Origin: DASPXY01 sp038227745
GTDB taxonomy: Bacteria > Planctomycetota > Planctomycetia > Gemmatales > Gemmataceae
Length of the DNA: 11,367 bases
Reading direction: 5' to 3'
Assembly (NCBI GenBank): GCA_038227745.1
Contig: JBBRPS010000300.1
Span: forward strand, 1 to 11,367
Positions 1 to 7,453 of the stretch are shown piece by piece. The position numbers and the translations under genes are program-made. A model generated the notes under the pieces. That model searched no databases. It saw nothing but the letters and a program-made list of their open reading frames with translations, and was not told where the DNA came from. Numbering within the stretch: the first letter of the stretch is position 1; each line of letters begins with the position of its first letter.

Positions 1-754
1 ACCAGCCGGACGGTTGGCCCGCGGCGGTCGAGACGGCCCCGGTCTCCATCAACTGCTTGAGCTGCCCCAAATCTTCCCGGATCTGGCGCCCCGGGTCCTC
101 GCCGAACAGCTTGGCGATCAGCGTGCCGACCTGCCCCGCGGGCGGGTCGTACTTCATCACCACGCGCACCTCCGTGCCGCGGCCGTCCGGCGCCGGGTCG
201 AAGTGGACCGACCCCGCCGTCGCCACCTCCGAGCCCTCCAGCGAGCGCCAGGCGATCAGGCGCTTCGGCTCCTCGTTGATGATCTCGGCGTCCCACTCGG
301 CGTGCATCCCCAGAGGCCCGCGCGCAACCCAGTGCGAGCGGTTGCCGTGCGCCCGCACGGACACCAGGTGGTTCATGAACCGCGGCAGGTTCTCGAAGTT
401 CCGCCAGAAACGGAACAGGTCCTCCTGGGAGCGGTTGATCGTCAGGGAGCGGACGATCTTGACGCCCTGGCCGGCGGGGATACTGGCCTGCGGACTGTGG
501 GTCGCCGTCGCCATACCGAGGGCGCCGTACAGGTGACAGTGGCCTGTCAGCCCCCGGTAGACCAGGCCGCCGCCAATCGCGGCCAGCCCCAGGCCCGGCA
601 GCGTCCCGCGGCTCAGACCGAACAGGCCCAGGATGCCCCCGCCGATCAGGGAGACCCAGCGCTCCGCGTCACCCACATTGATGCGTTGAGCGCCGCCGGG
701 GCGCGCCAGGCCGCCGGACACTTCCCGACTTATGGGAGTTCGCAAGGATACCAT
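1..754 (-). CDS. DUF2892 (YgaP-like) membrane domain fused to SRPBCC domain, 3' end cut off by the window
   Basis: The reading frame opens at ATG 754-752 and stays open through 251 codons to base 1, so the C-terminus lies outside. An AAAGGAG ribosome binding site (762-768) sits 7 nt upstream and fixes the start. Residues about 25-82 form a YgaP-like DUF2892 domain: an N-V-G-D-A-E-R-W entry, two Gly-rich hydrophobic helices (about 34-50 and 52-68) and the family's Y-R-G-L-T-G-H-C-H-L-Y ending. Residues about 98-240 look like an SRPBCC (START/polyketide-cyclase-like) domain, opening with a V-K-I-V-R-S-L-T-I strand and an F-R-F-W-R-N-F-E-N-L-P-R-F-M helix. This two-domain arrangement is known in bacteria. 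SRPBCC domains bind hydrophobic ligands in a deep cavity, but no ligand can be deduced here. The protein is probably anchored in the inner membrane with the SRPBCC domain in the cytoplasm. It is divergent from the PP2C gene, with no visible functional link. Confidence 0.88.
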   Translation of the reverse strand, partial: MVSLRTPISREVSGGLARPGGAQRINVGDAERWVSLIGGGILGLFGLSRGTLPGLGLAAIGGGLVYRGLTGHCHLYGALGMATATHSPQASIPAGQGVKIVRSLTINRSQEDLFRFWRNFENLPRFMNHLVSVRAHGNRSHWVARGPLGMHAEWDAEIINEEPKRLIAWRSLEGSEVATAGSVHFDPAPDGRGTEVRVVMKYDPPAGQVGTLIAKLFGEDPGRQIREDLGQLKQLMETGAVSTAAGQPSGW

Positions 755-761
755 ACCGTTG

Positions 762-768
762 CTCCTTT
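762..768 (-). promoter_or_regulatory. Ribosome binding site of the SRPBCC gene
   Basis: Read on the minus strand this is AAAGGAG, 7 nt before ATG 754. It supports that start, and therefore the existence of this edge-truncated gene. Confidence 0.75.
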
Positions 769-898
769 CGATCTGAGGCGCCCGACGAGCCGGCGCACCT
801 GTCCGGCGTCGGTGATGTCGCATGTCAGGGCGAGGGGCGAGCCGCCGTACTGCGCGTTGGCCCGGCGCCGGGCGCCGGGGACGGCCTGGGCTACAACT

Positions 899-928
899 CT
901 CGATTTCAGATAATCGCTGCAAATCGAG
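899..928. repeat. 8-bp inverted repeat with 14-nt spacer, possible operator
   Basis: CTCGATTT (899-906) and AAATCGAG (921-928) are perfect reverse complements flanking an AT-richer loop that contains GATAAT. It lies between two divergent genes and is AT-rich compared with its surroundings, so a regulator binding site is possible. The function is inferred only. Confidence 0.35.
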
Positions 929-1143
929 TGCCGTGAAGGTGACCTGGGCGGCCGGCGAACGGCCCCGTTTTTGCCTCCACCCAGGTCGGGACCGTGACGA
1001 TGGCGTTGAGCCCCAACGCGAATAAGTTAGCCTCCGGCGGTGTGGACGGGACCGCGTGCTTCCGGGACGTGGCCTGCCGGAAAGAGGTTCTCGCGCGCGA
1101 AGGCCCCACTGCCGCTGTTGCCTTCGGCTGCTCCCTTTGAGAT

Positions 1144-1148
1144 AGGAG
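1144..1148 (+). promoter_or_regulatory. Ribosome binding site that supports the TTG start of the PP2C gene
   Basis: AGGAG ends 6 nt before TTG 1155. It decides the start because the ATG codons downstream lie inside the catalytic domain, and only the TTG start includes the complete zinc ribbon. Confidence 0.75.
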
Positions 1149-1154
1149 ATTCCC

Positions 1155-2111
1155 TTGCCCATCCGCCTCCAGTGCCCCCACTGCCGCACTCCCTGCCAGG
1201 TCAGCGAAACCCAGCAGGGCAAGGCCGTCAACTGCACCCAGTGCGGCAAGGCGTTCACCGTCCCCGTCATACCCTCCGCCACGCCCGCCCCGGCCCCCCA
1301 GGCCCCGCCGACGGTGACCCGCACCTGCCGCCTCGACCTCGGCAGCGACTCCTCGCCCGGCAAGGTCCGCGACCGCAACGAGGACCGCTTCCTCGCCCAG
1401 CATCTCACCTGGTCCGACCCCCAGCGCTACCGCGAGATCGCCCTCGTCGTCGTCGCCGACGGCATGGGCGGTCACGACGCCGGTGACGTCGCCGCCGCCA
1501 TGGTCATGAGCCAGGTCGGCAGTTCCCTCGGCGCCCTCGTCGTCAGCGCCGTCAGCGGCCAACTCCTCGACGCCACCCCCGACCGCCTCGCCCGCAGCAT
1601 CAACGAGGCCCTCGTCGCCGTCAACCGCAGCGTCCACGAACGCGCCCAGGCCGAGGCCGCCTGCCGCGGCATGGGCGCCACCGTCGCCGTCGCGATTATC
1701 TGGGACGGCCAGGTACTCCTCGGCCACATCGGCGACTGCCGCGTTTATCACCAGCGCGGCGACCAGCTCACCCAGGTCACGAAGGACCAGACGCTCGTGG
1801 CGCGCATGGTCGAGCTGGGCCAGCTCACGGCCGCGGAGGCCGTCGAGCACCCCGACCGCAACCAGGTCATGCAGGCCGTCGGCAAGGTGCGCACCGTGCA
1901 GCCCGCGTCCTACCGCCTGGCGATGGCGCCCGGCGACTGCCTCATCGTCGCCTCGGACGGCCTGCACGCGCACGTCGATAACCGCATGCTGGCCACCGCG
2001 ATCCGCAAGACCGGCTACTCCGCCGACCTCCTCGCCAAGAACCTCGTTGACATGGCCAACCAGGCCGGCGGCAGCGACAACTGCACCGTCGTCACCGTCC
2101 TCGGGAACTGA
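1155..2111 (+). CDS. Zinc-ribbon/PP2C-type Ser/Thr protein phosphatase
   Basis: This 318-residue protein starts at TTG with a good ribosome binding site. Residues 5-36 form a zinc ribbon of the MJ0042 type, with Cys pairs C7/C10 and C27/C30. A Pro/Ala-rich linker (about 37-53) leads to a full PP2C domain (about 57-318). The metal-binding motifs are all present: R-N-E-D (D77), A-D-G-M-G-G-H (D102), G-D-C-R (about 193-196), A-S-D-G (D268) and G-G-S-D-N (D308, N309). It should therefore be an active Mn/Mg-dependent phosphatase that removes phosphate from Ser/Thr, probably opposing the Hanks-type kinases common in planctomycetes. It has no signal peptide or membrane helix, so it is cytoplasmic. 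The zinc ribbon may mediate docking or dimerisation, which is an inference. No kinase is adjacent. It converges on the TolC operon. Confidence 0.93.
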   Translation: MPIRLQCPHCRTPCQVSETQQGKAVNCTQCGKAFTVPVIPSATPAPAPQAPPTVTRTCRLDLGSDSSPGKVRDRNEDRFLAQHLTWSDPQRYREIALVVVADGMGGHDAGDVAAAMVMSQVGSSLGALVVSAVSGQLLDATPDRLARSINEALVAVNRSVHERAQAEAACRGMGATVAVAIIWDGQVLLGHIGDCRVYHQRGDQLTQVTKDQTLVARMVELGQLTAAEAVEHPDRNQVMQAVGKVRTVQPASYRLAMAPGDCLIVASDGLHAHVDNRMLATAIRKTGYSADLLAKNLVDMANQAGGSDNCTVVTVLGN

Positions 2112-2131
2112 AAGCCGAGGGCCGCCGGCGC

Positions 2132-2188
2132 GGTAGGGTGGGCACTGCCCACCAGCTCACGGAAGCGGTGGGCCGTCGCCCTCCCTAC
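2132..2188. repeat. Inverted-repeat element between convergent genes, possible bidirectional terminator
   Basis: GGTGGGCA (2137-2144) and TGCCCACC (2146-2153) form a perfect 8-bp palindrome around one base. An outer pair, GTAGGG (2133-2138) and CCCTAC (2183-2188), encloses it together with a second GGTGGGC copy (2167-2173). The element lies 20 nt after the PP2C stop and 39 nt after the last TolC stop. There is no T-tract on either strand, so intrinsic termination is uncertain. Similar GTAGGGTGGGC-type sequences are, from memory, dispersed between genes in several bacterial genomes, so it may be a repeat copy. Confidence 0.5.
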
Positions 2189-2227
2189 GGCGCCACGCCA
2201 CTGGCAGCAGACTTGTCAAACGGTCAT

Positions 2228-3817
2228 CTAGCCGTTGGCCCCACACGTGGGCGGACAGGCGTTCGTCGGCCTCTGGCCCAGGGCGACAAAGAGCTGGAAC
2301 TGGCCGTCGTTGTGTTCCAGGATGCTCTCGATGAGGTTCCGGCGCGCCTGACCCAGGCGGTTGACGCTGTTCAGGATCTCGATGGGCAGGCCCTCGCCGC
2401 CGCGGATGCGGTGCAGGTCCTCGCGGTAGCCCGCCTCCGCGGTCCGCAGGCGCGCACGGGCCAGCTCCACCCGCCGCAGCCCGGCCTCGGCCCGGCCGTG
2501 AGCCTCGACCACTTCACGCCGGACCCGGTTGAGCAGCCGGACCTGTTCGCTCGTCGCGACCTCTCTCTGGGCGCGGCGCTCGTCGGCGCGGGCGGCGTTC
2601 CCCGCGCCCAGGTTCTGCACGTTCCAGTACGCGACCACGTCGAAGTCGGCGCGGCTACCGAACCGCCCGAAGTTCGAGTTCTGCGGCACGAGGTCAACGC
2701 GGTTCGTGCCGCCGCCGAAGCTGCCGGCACTGTAACCGATCGAGATCGTCGGCAGGAACGGGCGGAACTTCTCCTGGCGGAACATCGCCTGCCGGCGGGC
2801 GACCTCCGCGGTGTTGGCCGCGATCTCGGGGCGGGCGGCCTGGGCCTGCTGCACCAGCGCTTCGAGGTCGCCGTGCAGGTCCACCAACTGCAGCAGGCCG
2901 GTCACCTGCGCCGGCGTCTGCAGGCGGACGGAGGTGTCGAGGTTGAGGACCTCGGCGAGGTTGGCGCTGGCGACGGCGACCCGCTCCTCGGCACGCTGTT
3001 CCTCGGTGTGCAGCAGCAAGGCCTCGCCGCGGGCGCGGCTGGCGTCGGCCTCCCGCCCGCGGCCCGCCTTCGCGAAGGCCGCCGTCAACTGCACCACCTG
3101 GTTCATGTCCTCCTCGGTCTGTTTCACGGCCCCCAGCTCCGCCTCCGCGCTGACCAGTTCCAGGAAGCGGCGCGCGACCTCCAGGAGCACCTGGTTGGTG
3201 GTCGCGTCCGACTGCGAGCGACGGACCGCGACGAGGCGGCGGGCCACCAGCGGCTCGAACAGGGCGTCGGCCAGGGGGCTGATGACCTGCACCATGGGAA
3301 ACGCGACCGTCTCGGCGGCCAGGGTGCGGGCACCGCCGCCAACGTAAAGCGAGTCCGAGTGGACGTGGCGGATCTCGCCGAACGAGTTCTGCAGGACGCC
3401 CTGGTGGTCGTGGTAGTTCGTGCCGGCACGGAGCGACGGCAGCAGCAGGCTGTTGGCGCGGAGTTGGTTCGCCAGGGCCTCCTGGATGGCCTGGCGGCCG
3501 ATGCCGATGGTCGGGTTCTCGCCCTCCGCCAACCGCAGGGCGGTGCAAAGGTCGATCGGGTAGACCTGGCAAGGCGGCGGCAGGGCTGGGGCTGACTTCG
3601 TGAGATCGGGAGGCCTCGGCGGGGCGGGCTGACCCAGAGGGGGCCCCAGCTTCGCGAGCGGCGGGCCCGCGGGACAGGGCAGTGCCAGGGCGCCGACCAG
3701 GGCCAGCGGGACCAGCCCTCCCGCCGAAAGAGCCCTGGCGAGCCACCCCGGATGGCGTCGAGAGCGCGCCGCGCGGACGACGGGGCTGGACGCCTGGAGC
3801 GGGGCCGTTCTCTTCAT
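2228..3817 (-). CDS. TolC/OEP-family outer-membrane channel protein (third gene of the operon)
   Basis: This is a 529-residue TolC-type outer-membrane factor, which as a trimer would form a beta-barrel and long periplasmic alpha-tunnel for export. The ATG has a GAGG 8 nt upstream. A hydrophobic signal core lies at about 30-47 behind an unusually long basic leader, followed by a Pro-rich stretch (about 52-82). The OEP repeats start at P-I-D-L (87-90) and include N-P (101-102), L-P-S-L (126-129), G-V-L-Q-N-S (140-145), E-L-G-A-V-K, a second P-E-I-A-A-N and a C-terminal L-F-V-A-L-G-Q. Long Ala/Arg/Glu-rich helices match the tunnel segments. It is the most diverged of the three paralogues and ends in a Cys-containing tail (A-C-P-P-T-C-G). 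It follows the middle gene by 27 bp. Substrate and partner pump are unknown. Confidence 0.9.
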   Translation of the reverse strand: MKRTAPLQASSPVVRAARSRRHPGWLARALSAGGLVPLALVGALALPCPAGPPLAKLGPPLGQPAPPRPPDLTKSAPALPPPCQVYPIDLCTALRLAEGENPTIGIGRQAIQEALANQLRANSLLLPSLRAGTNYHDHQGVLQNSFGEIRHVHSDSLYVGGGARTLAAETVAFPMVQVISPLADALFEPLVARRLVAVRRSQSDATTNQVLLEVARRFLELVSAEAELGAVKQTEEDMNQVVQLTAAFAKAGRGREADASRARGEALLLHTEEQRAEERVAVASANLAEVLNLDTSVRLQTPAQVTGLLQLVDLHGDLEALVQQAQAARPEIAANTAEVARRQAMFRQEKFRPFLPTISIGYSAGSFGGGTNRVDLVPQNSNFGRFGSRADFDVVAYWNVQNLGAGNAARADERRAQREVATSEQVRLLNRVRREVVEAHGRAEAGLRRVELARARLRTAEAGYREDLHRIRGGEGLPIEILNSVNRLGQARRNLIESILEHNDGQFQLFVALGQRPTNACPPTCGANG

Positions 3818-3844
3818 GGTGGCTGCCTCGCATCGGGGAGTGAT

Positions 3845-5443
3845 TTACCGGGGCCTGTTCCCAATGGGCTGCGGCAGCGGGGCGCTGAAGTCCGTGGGCA
3901 CGGGCCGGGCCAGGGTGTCGGCGGGCGGCTGGCCCAGGGCGACGTACAGGTCGATCTGTGCCGCGTTGTAGAAGGCGACGGCGTCGAGGTAGCTGTAGCG
4001 GGCCTGGGCGAGCAGGCGCAGGCTTTCGAGCAGCTCAATCGGCCGGCCCACGCCGCCCTGGATGCGGCGGAAGTCCTCGCGGAACGCCCGGTCGCCGCTG
4101 ACGACGGCGTTTTCGGTCACGGCGAGCTGGGCGAAGTGGACGTGGGTGCGGACATAGGCGTCGGCCACCTCGCGGCGCACGCGGTTGAGCACTTCGAGTT
4201 TTTCCAGCTCGGCGATGCCGATGCGGCTGCGTGCCGTCTTGACGAGGGCGGCGTTGCCGACACCCAGGTTCTGGAGGGCCCAGTAGGCGATCGCGTCGAA
4301 GTCGTTGCGCGCGGCGAAATTCCCGAAGCGGGACTCGCGCGGGATGCCCAGGGCGTCGGCCCGCGAGCCGGCCACCAGTCCGCTGCCGCCCCCGAACGCC
4401 CCGGCGCTGAAGCCGACGATCAGGTTCGGCGAGAAGGGCAGCAGCCTGGCGCCGCCCAGCGCGAGCAGGGCCTGGCGGATGGCGGCCTGCTTCTCGGCCA
4501 GCTCGGGCCTCTGGAGCAGGGCAATGGCCAGCAGCTCGGGAAGCGGGATGAGATCGGGGACGGCCGGCATGGGGACCACGTTCTGCTCCACCGGGCGCAG
4601 GCGGACGCCGCGGTCCAGGGCCAGCAGCTCGGCCAGGCGGGCGGAGGCGATGAGGACCTGGGCCTCGGCCTCGACCAGTTCGCCCTCGCGGCGCGCGCGC
4701 TCGGTGGCGGCCCGGTCGGCGTCGGCCTGGGCGACCTGACCGGCCTTGGTGAACGCGGCGGTGATGCGGGCCACCTCGACGGCCTCGTCGCGGGTCTGCA
4801 GGGCGATGCTCCGCTGCCCCTCCGCGCGCAGCAGTTCGGTGTAGGCGAGGGCCACGCGGCGGAACACGTCGTTGCGGACCGCCAGGCTCGCGTACCGCGC
4901 CCGCACGACCAGCTGCCTGCTGACCAGCGCCCCGAAGAGCCCCTCCGACAGGTTCACGTTGTAGAAGACGCCCGGGATGCTGACCGTGCCGGCGGCGACG
5001 GCGTTGGCGCCAGCGCCGACGTAGAGGGCGCTGCGGTTGACCGTGAGGATGTTGCCGCTGGACTGCTGCAGCGGACCGGTGTGGTGGTCGTAGTTCAGGC
5101 CGAGGTTGAGGCTCGGGAGGATCTGGGCGGCGGCGAGCTGCCGCAGCGCCACCGCCTCCAGGACGCGCTGGCGGGCGATCAGGATCTCCGGGTTCTCGAC
5201 GCCGGCGAGTTTCAGAGCGCTGGCCAGGTCGATTCGGTCCACGGGGGGGCAGCCGGGCTGGGCCGTGAGGGCTACCGGCGCCACCTTCGGAACGGGGAGC
5301 GTCTCCGGCGCGAGCGGCGGCAGGTGTCCCGGCTGGGGCGCCGGCCGGGGGGCGGGGGGCGACGCTGGCGCGAGCCGTGCCAGGGCGCCGGCAACCACGA
5401 CCGCCCAGGCGATCCTCCCACAGGCGGACCTCGGTAAGGACAT
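3845..5443 (-). CDS. TolC/OEP-family outer-membrane channel protein (second gene of the operon)
   Basis: A 532-residue TolC-type outer-membrane factor. I chose ATG 5443, because AGGAGGT lies 7 nt upstream; the GTG three codons earlier overlaps that site. A Sec signal (residues about 1-27, cut near A-P-A/S-P) is followed by a Pro-rich linker to about residue 69. The OEP core begins at I-D-L (71-73) with N-P (84-85), R-Q-R-V-L-E-A, L-P-S-L (109-112), Q-Q-S-S-G-N-I-L and G-A-G-A-N-A-V-A-A-G-T-V; the second repeat contains R-P-E-L-A-E and ends in L-Y-V-A-L-G-Q-P-P-A-D. Over residues 71-159 it aligns without gaps, and in the same numbering, with the first gene of the operon, with about three quarters of the residues identical by eye, so the two arose by duplication. 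It should act as an export exit duct. No adaptor or pump gene is adjacent. Confidence 0.92.
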   Translation of the reverse strand: MSLPRSACGRIAWAVVVAGALARLAPASPPAPRPAPQPGHLPPLAPETLPVPKVAPVALTAQPGCPPVDRIDLASALKLAGVENPEILIARQRVLEAVALRQLAAAQILPSLNLGLNYDHHTGPLQQSSGNILTVNRSALYVGAGANAVAAGTVSIPGVFYNVNLSEGLFGALVSRQLVVRARYASLAVRNDVFRRVALAYTELLRAEGQRSIALQTRDEAVEVARITAAFTKAGQVAQADADRAATERARREGELVEAEAQVLIASARLAELLALDRGVRLRPVEQNVVPMPAVPDLIPLPELLAIALLQRPELAEKQAAIRQALLALGGARLLPFSPNLIVGFSAGAFGGGSGLVAGSRADALGIPRESRFGNFAARNDFDAIAYWALQNLGVGNAALVKTARSRIGIAELEKLEVLNRVRREVADAYVRTHVHFAQLAVTENAVVSGDRAFREDFRRIQGGVGRPIELLESLRLLAQARYSYLDAVAFYNAAQIDLYVALGQPPADTLARPVPTDFSAPLPQPIGNRPR

Positions 5444-5450
5444 CCGCTCC

Positions 5451-5457
5451 ACCTCCT
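5451..5457 (-). promoter_or_regulatory. Ribosome binding site that decides the start of the middle TolC gene
   Basis: On the minus strand this reads AGGAGGT, 7 nt before ATG 5443. The in-frame GTG at 5452 overlaps the site itself, so the longer version of the protein is unlikely. Confidence 0.8.
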
Positions 5458-5483
5458 TTTACGATCCTCTGCGTCCACTCAGC

Positions 5484-7076
5484 CTACCGGCCGGACGACG
5501 GCGGCAGGGCGGGCGGGGGCGGCCCCACGGGCACGGGCCGCGCCAGGGCGTCCGCGGGCGGCTGCCCCAGGGCCACGAACAGTTCGAGCTCCGCCTCGTT
5601 GTAATCGACGATGGCGTCCAGATAGGTGGCCCGGGCACGCGCCAGCAGCCGCAGGCTCTCCAGCAGCTCGATGGGCAGCCCGATGCCGCCACGGACCGCC
5701 CGCACGTCGGCGGCGAAGGCGTCCGTCGCCTCGCGGATTGCCTGTTCCGCCGTCGCAATCTGGGCGAAGCGGGCGTGCGCGCGGGCGTGGGCGTTCGCCA
5801 CCTCCGCGCGCACCCGGTCGAGCTGCTCCAGGGACCGCAGCTCGGCGGTGCCCAGGCGGCTGCGTTCGAGCTGAACCTGTGCCCGGTTGCCCAGCCCCAG
5901 GTTCTGGAGGGTCCAGAATGCCACCGCGTCGAAGTCGAGGCGCTCGGCCGTACGCCCGAAGCGCGGGTACGACCGGGCGAAGGGAGCGGTGCCGTTGGGT
6001 TCGGCCACCAGATTGCTGCCGCCCGCCTCGCCGCCGTAGCTCAGGCCGATGAGGACTGTCGGCGAAAAGGGCAGCGCCTTCGCCCCGTGCAGGGCAAGCA
6101 GCGCTTGACGGATCACCGCTTGCCGCTCCTGGAGTTCCGGTCGGTTCAGGATGGCGACGGTCAGCAGCTCCGGCAGCGGGATCGGGTCGGGCACCACCTG
6201 GCACGGGACGACCTGGTCGTCGAGGGCGCGCAGCCGGGTCGTCGGCGGGAGGTTCAGCAGCTCGGCCAGGCGGGCCGAGACGCTGGGGAGCTCACCTTCG
6301 GCGGCGAGCAGCTGGGCCTCGCGCAGGCCGCGCTCGGTCCGGGCCCGCTCGTAGTCGGACTCCTTGCCGTGGCCGGCCTTCATGAACGCCTCGCTGAGGC
6401 GCTCCACCTCACGGGCCTCCTCCAGGACGCGGCGGGCGACGGCGGCGCGCCCCTCGGCCCGCAGCAGCTCGGTGTACGTGATCCCGATGCGGCCGAGCAT
6501 CTGGTTCTCGACGGCACGGCTGGCGAACTGGCGTACGGCGACCTCCTGCCGGGCGATGAGGCTGCCGAAGACCACCTCGGACACGTTGCCGGTCCAGGAG
6601 ACGCCCGGGATGCCGACGGTGCCGGCGGCGACCGCGTTCGCCCCCGCCCCGAAGTACACCGCGTTGCGGTCCACCTTGAGGATGTTGCCGGTGGACTGCT
6701 GCAGGACGCCGTTGTGGTTGTCGAAGCTGGCGCCGACGTGCAGCGAGGGCAGGAACTGGGCCGCGGCGAGCTGGCGCAGTGCCACGGCCTCGACGACGCG
6801 CTGCCGCGCCAGGAGGATGGTCGGGTTGTGTACGCCGCCCAGCTTCAGGGCGCTGCCCAGGTCGATCGGCAGTTCCTCCGAGCCGAGCAGGCAGGGGATC
6901 GGCCCGCCGCCCGCCCCGGACACCGCGCCGGGGGGGACGGCACAGCCGCCCGGCCCCGTGACGACCGGAGAAGGCGGCGCCGGCGGATCGGCGCGGAGAG
7001 CAGTGCGGCACGCGCCGGCCACGCACGCCGCCATCACCCAGGCGAGGTACCGCCGGCGAGTCCGTCGAATGCGCAT
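5484..7076 (-). CDS. TolC/OEP-family outer-membrane channel protein (first gene of the operon)
   Basis: A 530-residue TolC-type outer-membrane factor. The frame is open for another 132 codons upstream, but ATG 7076 places a signal peptide at the N-terminus and gives a length matching its two paralogues; the ribosome binding site there is weak (AGGTG, 7 nt upstream). The signal has an Arg-rich start (T-R-R-R-Y-L, 6-11), a short hydrophobic core and a likely cut after A-L-R-A (29). A Pro/Gly-rich linker follows to about residue 69. The OEP core starts at I-D-L (71-73), with N-P (84-85), L-P-S-L (109-112), Q-Q-S-T-G-N-I-L and G-A-G-A-N-A-V-A-A-G-T-V, then the second repeat with R-P-E-L-Q-E and a C-terminal L-F-V-A-L-G-Q-P-P-A-D. 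As the promoter-proximal gene it leads the operon, ending 40 bp before the next start. Confidence 0.9.
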   Translation of the reverse strand: MRIRRTRRRYLAWVMAACVAGACRTALRADPPAPPSPVVTGPGGCAVPPGAVSGAGGGPIPCLLGSEELPIDLGSALKLGGVHNPTILLARQRVVEAVALRQLAAAQFLPSLHVGASFDNHNGVLQQSTGNILKVDRNAVYFGAGANAVAAGTVGIPGVSWTGNVSEVVFGSLIARQEVAVRQFASRAVENQMLGRIGITYTELLRAEGRAAVARRVLEEAREVERLSEAFMKAGHGKESDYERARTERGLREAQLLAAEGELPSVSARLAELLNLPPTTRLRALDDQVVPCQVVPDPIPLPELLTVAILNRPELQERQAVIRQALLALHGAKALPFSPTVLIGLSYGGEAGGSNLVAEPNGTAPFARSYPRFGRTAERLDFDAVAFWTLQNLGLGNRAQVQLERSRLGTAELRSLEQLDRVRAEVANAHARAHARFAQIATAEQAIREATDAFAADVRAVRGGIGLPIELLESLRLLARARATYLDAIVDYNEAELELFVALGQPPADALARPVPVGPPPPALPPSSGR

Positions 7077-7453
7077 GGTTGGCACCTGCGGGAAAAGTCG
7101 GATTACCGGCGCTCCCGGTAGTTTGCCGCCAGGAGGAATATCGGGATCATTGGGAAGGAAACTTGTGACCTCTTTCCGGGGGAAAAACGGCAGAGCAAGC
7201 GCGGGTAGACGCGCCGGTGCGCGAAGGGGCGAGGGCTGCGCGAGGCCGGGGAGTTTTCCCGCTCTCGCCAGCCCGGTGGCGTCCGAAAAGCGGTGGCCGA
7301 TCCAGGATGGAACGGGGGGGGGTTCCTCTGGTATCTTTCCGCCGTTTCGCGCAATAATACGCCCGCACCTGGGTGGCGCCGTCAGCGCCTCTCTTCTTCC
7401 CGCGGCCGGGTCCCGGAAACCCGCCAAAGATCCCCGAACCCGAGGTTCGCCAC
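7077..7453. other. Divergent intergenic region between the TolC operon and the C25-like gene
   Basis: These 377 bp should hold both promoters. Open frames extend into it from both sides but precede the signal peptides and lack ribosome binding sites, so they are read as non-coding. A run of nine G lies at 7314-7322. The only AT-rich spot is GCAATAATAC (7351-7360), whose AATAAT matches a -10 box at five of six positions about 95 bp before the C25-like start, but no clear -35 accompanies it. No RNA gene or repeat is recognised. Confidence 0.55.
7442..7445 (+). promoter_or_regulatory. Ribosome binding site supporting a GTG start for the C25-like gene
   Basis: GAGG lies 8 nt before GTG 7454. The GTG is followed directly by a basic and hydrophobic signal peptide, whereas the ATG 81 bases upstream would bury that signal behind a Pro-rich leader. 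Confidence 0.55.

Larger units (their letters stand above)
755..1154. other. Divergent intergenic region between the SRPBCC and PP2C genes
   Basis: No convincing gene is seen in these 400 bp; the small open frames have compositions typical of antisense or out-of-frame reading and no good ribosome binding site. It should hold the promoters of both flanking genes. Visible structure: a 14-bp perfect palindrome at 860-873 (GCCCGGCGCCGGGC), an 8-bp inverted repeat CTCGATTT/AAATCGAG at 899-906 and 921-928, and two short AT-richer islands near 904-926 and 1018-1032. A GATAAT hexamer (909-914) matches a -10 box at five of six positions but has no matching -35, so no promoter is called. Confidence 0.6.

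Noticed and set aside
14..913. Long plus-strand open frame over the SRPBCC gene
   Set aside because: The minus strand over 1-754 encodes clear DUF2892 and SRPBCC motifs with a good ribosome binding site; the plus-strand product is an Arg/Ala/Pro-rich shadow.
906..1973. Minus-strand open frame antisense to the PP2C gene
   Set aside because: Repetitive Gly/Ala/Asp-rich translation without domains, fully explained by the GC-rich third positions of the PP2C gene on the other strand.
3752..7121. Long plus-strand open frames (561 and 671 codons) antisense to the TolC genes
   Set aside because: Low-complexity Gly/Ala/Arg/Gln translations with no signal or motifs, while the minus strand shows three consistent TolC paralogues with signal peptides.
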